NCBI GenBank assembly: GCA_946886805.1
Contig: CAMPJM010000139.1
Coordinates: 1 to 9,061 of the forward strand
Reading direction: 5' to 3'
Source: an uncultured Flammeovirgaceae bacterium
Lineage (GTDB): Bacteria; Bacteroidota; Bacteroidia; Cytophagales; Cyclobacteriaceae
Length of the DNA stretch: 9,061 bases
Under the pieces are notes generated by a model, which worked only from the letters and a program-made list of their open reading frames with translations, ran no database searches and was not told the DNA's origin. Below, piece by piece: positions 7,596 to 9,061 of this stretch. Numbering within the stretch: position 1 is the first letter of the stretch; every line of letters begins with the position of its first letter. The translations under genes were made by a program, and so were the position numbers.

Positions 7596-8803
7596 TGTTA
7601 AACCTATCTTCTGTTTTATTGGTACTGCTTTTACCCTTTCCGAGGTCAGAAATAGATGTTAAGGATAATGATTCCATTGCTTCTTATCAAGATGAGGTGG
7701 TGGAAATTTTACATGATCAGGTTTTGGCTGAAGCAGCATGGGCTTTGCAGCAAGAACCCATCACCATTACCGCAACTATTGCGGAGAGAAGCGCGGGTGG
7801 AATCCATGATTTTTATTCTGAGGGGGATTACTGGTGGCCCGATCCTGAAAATCCTGATGGACCATATATTAGAAGGGACGGCGTGACAAATCCTGAGAAT
7901 TTTGTAGCACATAGAATAGCTATGATCCGGTTTAGCCGTATTGTTGGCGCTTTGGCTTCTGCTTATAAAATAACAGGAGAAGAAAGATATGTTGAGCATG
8001 CTTTTATGCACTTAGGGGCATGGTTTGTAAATAAAGAAACGCTCATGAATCCTTCGTTGGATTATGCACAGGCTATTTCGGGGAGAGTTACGGGTAGAGG
8101 GATAGGGATAATTGATACCATTCATTTAATAGAGGTTGCCCAAGGTGTGCGTGTGATGGAAGATGCTCCGGGCGTGGACAAAAAACTGGTCAAGAGCATT
8201 AAAAACTGGTTTGGCAAATACCTGGAATGGCTGACTACACATGAATATGGCAGGGATGAAATGAATGCTAAGAACAACCATGGTACCTGCTGGGTAATGC
8301 AGGTAGCTGCTTTTGCCCGATTTACTGAAAACGGGGAAATACTAGATTTTTGCAGGGAGCGCTATAAAACCGTTTTACTACCAAATCAAATGGGGCAGGA
8401 TGGAAGTTTTCCGCTGGAACTGGAAAGAACCAAACCTTATGGCTACTCTCTTTTTAACCTGGATGCAATGACCATGGTGGTGCATATCTTATCAGATAGT
8501 AGTCACAATTTGTGGGAATATGAAACCAATGATGGAAGATCGATAAAAAAAGGGATCGAATTTTTACACCCTTATGTTGAAAGTAAGGATCAATGGCCGT
8601 ATCAGCAGGATGTGACGTATTGGGAAAACTGGCCGGTGGCGCATCCATTTCTGATTTTGGCTGCAGAAACATTTCAAAAAGGGGATTGGTTTAGAACCTG
8701 GGCAAGATTGGATCATTCGCCGCAGGTTCCTGAAGTAGTAAGGAATTTGCCAATCCGAAACCCTATAATATGGCTTAAAAAACCTATCGCCGCCAAACAC
8801 TAA
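7595..8803 (+). CDS. PL38-like polysaccharide lyase (alginate_lyase superfamily)
   Basis: This 402-residue protein should cleave a uronic-acid polysaccharide by beta-elimination, making oligosaccharides with a 4,5-unsaturated uronate end. It matches in length and motif order the (alpha/alpha)-barrel alginate_lyase superfamily (PF05426), in the style of PL38, whose characterised members act on glucuronan or alginate. Motifs seen are DYWWPDPENPDGPYIRRDG (78-96), NPENFVAHR (99-107), KNNHGTCW (226-233) with Asn228-His229 as likely catalytic or charge-neutralising residues, and ERTKPYGYSLFNLDAM (277-292) with Arg278 and Tyr282/Tyr284 as further candidates by analogy with PL5. The start is forced: an in-frame TAG at 7589-7591 lies one codon upstream and no other in-frame ATG occurs until about codon 110. 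The N-terminus is hydrophobic (LSSVLLVLLLPF) but lacks a basic residue before it and a clear cleavage site, so export is probable but not certain. The gene sits between GH2 and GH88 genes. Subfamily and substrate are inferred. Confidence 0.85.
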   Translation: MLNLSSVLLVLLLPFPRSEIDVKDNDSIASYQDEVVEILHDQVLAEAAWALQQEPITITATIAERSAGGIHDFYSEGDYWWPDPENPDGPYIRRDGVTNPENFVAHRIAMIRFSRIVGALASAYKITGEERYVEHAFMHLGAWFVNKETLMNPSLDYAQAISGRVTGRGIGIIDTIHLIEVAQGVRVMEDAPGVDKKLVKSIKNWFGKYLEWLTTHEYGRDEMNAKNNHGTCWVMQVAAFARFTENGEILDFCRERYKTVLLPNQMGQDGSFPLELERTKPYGYSLFNLDAMTMVVHILSDSSHNLWEYETNDGRSIKKGIEFLHPYVESKDQWPYQQDVTYWENWPVAHPFLILAAETFQKGDWFRTWARLDHSPQVPEVVRNLPIRNPIIWLKKPIAAKH

Positions 8804-8834
8804 AAGCTAATCGCTAAAAACTAAACGCAAAGAA
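8801..8834 (+). repeat. CTAA-rich linker between the PL38-like and GH88-like genes
   Basis: The 31-bp gap, together with the preceding stop codon, carries recurrent CTAA cores: CACTAAAAG, GCTAATC, GCTAAAA and ACTAAACGC. They are spaced about 8 bases apart and resemble the octamer run in the susC leader. The stretch has few G residues and no Shine-Dalgarno sequence. It may serve as an unstructured A-rich translation start region. The short spacing supports co-transcription of the two genes. Confidence 0.35.
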
Positions 8835-9061
8835 ATGAAAAACAAAAATTTGTACACAACCTTCATTTTATTAAACATCTTTTTTTCATGTGTGGCACAG
8901 CAGCCAAATATTGAAAAATCCTTTGAGCATGCGCAAAAACAAACAAAGGTGATGTTGGAAGAAATTCAAAAGGTACAATCAGCAGGTGATCCTGCTCTGG
9001 TGTCACCGCGCACTTTAAGCCCATCGGGTGAACTTCAATTAGTAGCTTCCAGGGATTGGAC
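8835..9061 (+). CDS. GH88-like unsaturated glucuronyl hydrolase, N-terminal fragment (cut by window end)
   Basis: Seventy-five codons plus two bases are visible, and the reading frame is open to the window edge. GH88 enzymes remove the 4,5-unsaturated uronate left on oligosaccharides by polysaccharide lyases, through hydration of its double bond. The N-terminus is a secretion signal, ending IFFSCVAQ; Cys19 could make it a lipoprotein, although the residues before it are not a strong lipobox. Residues 26-50 look like the first helix of the barrel (ALKYA-type position, here FEHAQKQTKVMLEEI). Residues 58-75 (PRTL...GELQLVASRDW) match the conserved GH88 entry segment that normally continues TSGFFPG. 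The catalytic Asp residues lie beyond the window. The ATG at 8835 is the first in frame and gives a basic n-region (MKNKN). The family call rests on this short region and on the lyase next door. GH105 is less likely because of the PRTL/DW pattern. Confidence 0.72.
   Translation, partial: MKNKNLYTTFILLNIFFSCVAQQPNIEKSFEHAQKQTKVMLEEIQKVQSAGDPALVSPRTLSPSGELQLVASRDW

Noticed and set aside
7309..7677. Antisense open frame of 122 codons across the GH2-lyase junction
   Set aside because: It overlaps the ends of two well-supported genes and a non-coding gap, has no recognisable domain, and reads as a reverse-strand shadow.
7656..8011. Alternative frames on both strands at the start of the lyase gene
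   Set aside because: The main frame carries the conserved lyase motifs; the alternatives are low-complexity shadows.
1..9061. CRISPR array, transposon ends, tRNA or attachment sites
   Set aside because: No regularly spaced long repeats, transposase-like frames, tRNA-like folds or matching terminal repeats were seen.

Overview
The window looks like a fragment of a polysaccharide utilization locus (PUL) from a member of the Bacteroidota. Five genes lie on the + strand in the order susC-like, susD-like, GH2, PL38-like (alginate_lyase superfamily) and the start of a GH88-like gene. The evidence for the phylum is the paired SusC/SusD proteins, the DUF4982-containing GH2 architecture, A-rich translation starts with little or no Shine-Dalgarno sequence, and moderate-to-low GC judged by eye. 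The style resembles environmental or marine Cytophagales or Flavobacteriia, but the sequence does not fix the genus.

Layout: bases 1-257 form a non-coding, AT-rich leader. It holds a terminator-like hairpin at the left edge, a 12-bp perfect palindrome flanked by an 11-bp direct repeat, and a short run of 8-bp repeats just before the first gene. Bases 258-3290 encode a SusC-family TonB-dependent outer-membrane transporter, and 3393-4874 its SusD-family lipoprotein partner. Bases 4922-7489 encode a secreted GH2 exo-glycosidase with DUF4982 and C-terminal Ig-like domains. Bases 7595-8803 encode a PL38/alginate_lyase-like protein of about 400 residues. A GH88-like unsaturated glucuronyl hydrolase begins at 8835 and is cut by the window end. 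The gaps between genes are 102, 47, 105 and 31 bp, all genes are co-directional, and only the far left shows a terminator-like structure, so one operon is the simplest reading.

Proposed pathway (inference): the lyase cuts a uronic-acid polysaccharide by beta-elimination and leaves a 4,5-unsaturated uronate at the new non-reducing end. SusC/D imports the oligosaccharides, GH88 removes the unsaturated uronate, and GH2 trims the next beta-linked sugar. No sulfatase is visible in the window. Pairing a PL38-like lyase with GH88 and GH2 fits a glucuronate-containing heteropolysaccharide better than alginate. No mobile elements, CRISPR arrays, tRNAs or rRNAs were seen.
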